From Bacteroidota bacterium (GTDB lineage Bacteria > Bacteroidota > Bacteroidia > Chitinophagales > Chitinophagaceae), in contig JAEYWX010000029.1 in NCBI GenBank assembly GCA_023428755.1, positions 1 to 64,000 on the forward strand: a DNA stretch of 64,000 bases, in the 5' to 3' direction. Under the pieces are notes generated by a model. It ran no database searches. It worked only from the letters and a program-made list of their open reading frames with translations, and was not told where the DNA came from. Made by a program: the position numbers and the translations under genes. How positions within the stretch are numbered: position 1 is the stretch's first letter; each line of letters begins with the position of its first letter. This document shows positions 63,720 through 64,000 of the stretch, in pieces.

Positions 63720-64000
63720 TTAGTACGTCCAGTCGTCTTTTTTCTTTACTGTAAAGTCTTTATGATTCACAATGAGTTGGCAATCAGGAAATCGATTGGC
63801 AAGTATTGTCAATTCATCGGTATGTTGTTCCGGTTCATCAACACCAATTAATAAGGTATGTAATGGATGGTGATCTGCTAACTGCAAAGCGCCTTTCAAA
63901 CTGATGGAAGTACCATCGATATGCAGCAGCTCAAGTCCTTTTATGTTGTTGATATGCGGCATTGCATCATCATCAATATGCCTGCATCCTTTCAAACGGA
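63720..64000 (-). CDS. C-terminal part of a leucine-rich-repeat-like protein (right edge, partial)
   Basis: The minus-strand frame is open to the window edge; the first listed residue at 63995 is a TTG codon in the middle of the protein rather than a start. About 93 residues remain: LKGCRHIDDDAMPHI, LELLHIDGTSISLKGALQLADHHPLHTLLIG and a non-repeat C-terminus ending KKDDWTY. The L..C..IDD.. and L..L.IDGT.IS patterns match LRR units of the cysteine-containing or RI-like type. Function and full length cannot be told. Confidence 0.7.
   Translation of the reverse strand, partial: RLKGCRHIDDDAMPHINNIKGLELLHIDGTSISLKGALQLADHHPLHTLLIGVDEPEQHTDELTILANRFPDCQLIVNHKDFTVKKKDDWTY

Overview
The window is a chromosomal segment of a member of the Bacteroidota, most likely family Chitinophagaceae or a close relative. 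The evidence is the gene content: a PorQ-type T9SS protein, T9SS C-terminal sorting domains, a CHU_C-terminal surface protein, a DUF1573/YajC/NusB/CoaE cluster, a PafA-type alkaline phosphatase, a 7TMR-DISM histidine kinase, and long Bacteroidota-type NusB and S3. Starts are preceded by A/T-rich leaders rather than Shine-Dalgarno sequences, and several upstream regions carry the Bacteroidota promoter pattern TTTG/TTG-N19-TAnnTTTG. I see no tRNA, rRNA, CRISPR array, insertion sequence or prophage; the DNA looks like ordinary core chromosome.

Layout. 1-5.97 kb: minus-strand housekeeping (argS) and cell-envelope genes (SPFH lipoprotein, DUF4412-like, a secreted repeat protein). 5.4-15.2 kb: a minus-strand Fe-S redox gene set (large Fe-S protein, CCG-domain Fe-S protein, membrane protein, misnamed 'ABC transporter ATPase') that is interrupted by a 6.3-kb plus-strand block (two paralogous membrane-anchored ATP-grasp proteins, a Crp/Fnr regulator, a YHS-DoxX-YceI trio, DinB, NRDE, LysE). 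15.4-17.0 kb: a small membrane protein, a phosphoribosyltransferase and glutaminyl-peptide cyclotransferase. 17.2-30.1 kb: the S10-spc ribosomal protein cluster from rpsJ to secY and map. It starts abruptly at rpsJ (no rpsL-rpsG-fusA) and stops at map (no infA-rpmJ-rpsM-rpsK-rpsD-rpoA-rplQ). 30.3-43.5 kb: BaiN-like flavoprotein, Tat-exported aminotransferase V, acyltransferase, TspO-like protein, rpsA, aroK, DUF423, histidine kinase, ftsK and a LolA-like protein. 43.5-52 kb: a large surface protein, an alpha-oxoamine synthase, an alkaline phosphatase and lon. 52-61 kb: porQ, the nusB-DUF1573-yajC-coaE-CPBP operon, and a 1359-residue T9SS cargo protein. 61.3-64 kb: groES-groEL and a truncated leucine-rich-repeat protein.

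How the genes work together. The ribosomal cluster, SecY, Map, S1, NusB, GroES/EL, Lon, YajC and FtsK form the growth core. LolA, PorQ, the acyltransferase and the surface proteins build and decorate the outer membrane. The Fe-S proteins probably act in membrane-linked electron transfer. YHS-DoxX-YceI is probably controlled by the Crp/Fnr protein encoded just upstream.

The least explained signals are in non-coding DNA: a densely structured 302-base leader between rpsJ and rplC; a class of intergenic elements made of degenerate 7-10 nt units followed by their inverted complement, several inside the ribosomal operon; a perfect palindrome overlapping the stop codon of the Crp/Fnr gene; and promoter -7 boxes only 4-5 nt from start codons. 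All coordinates and pairings were read by eye; no database search was run.
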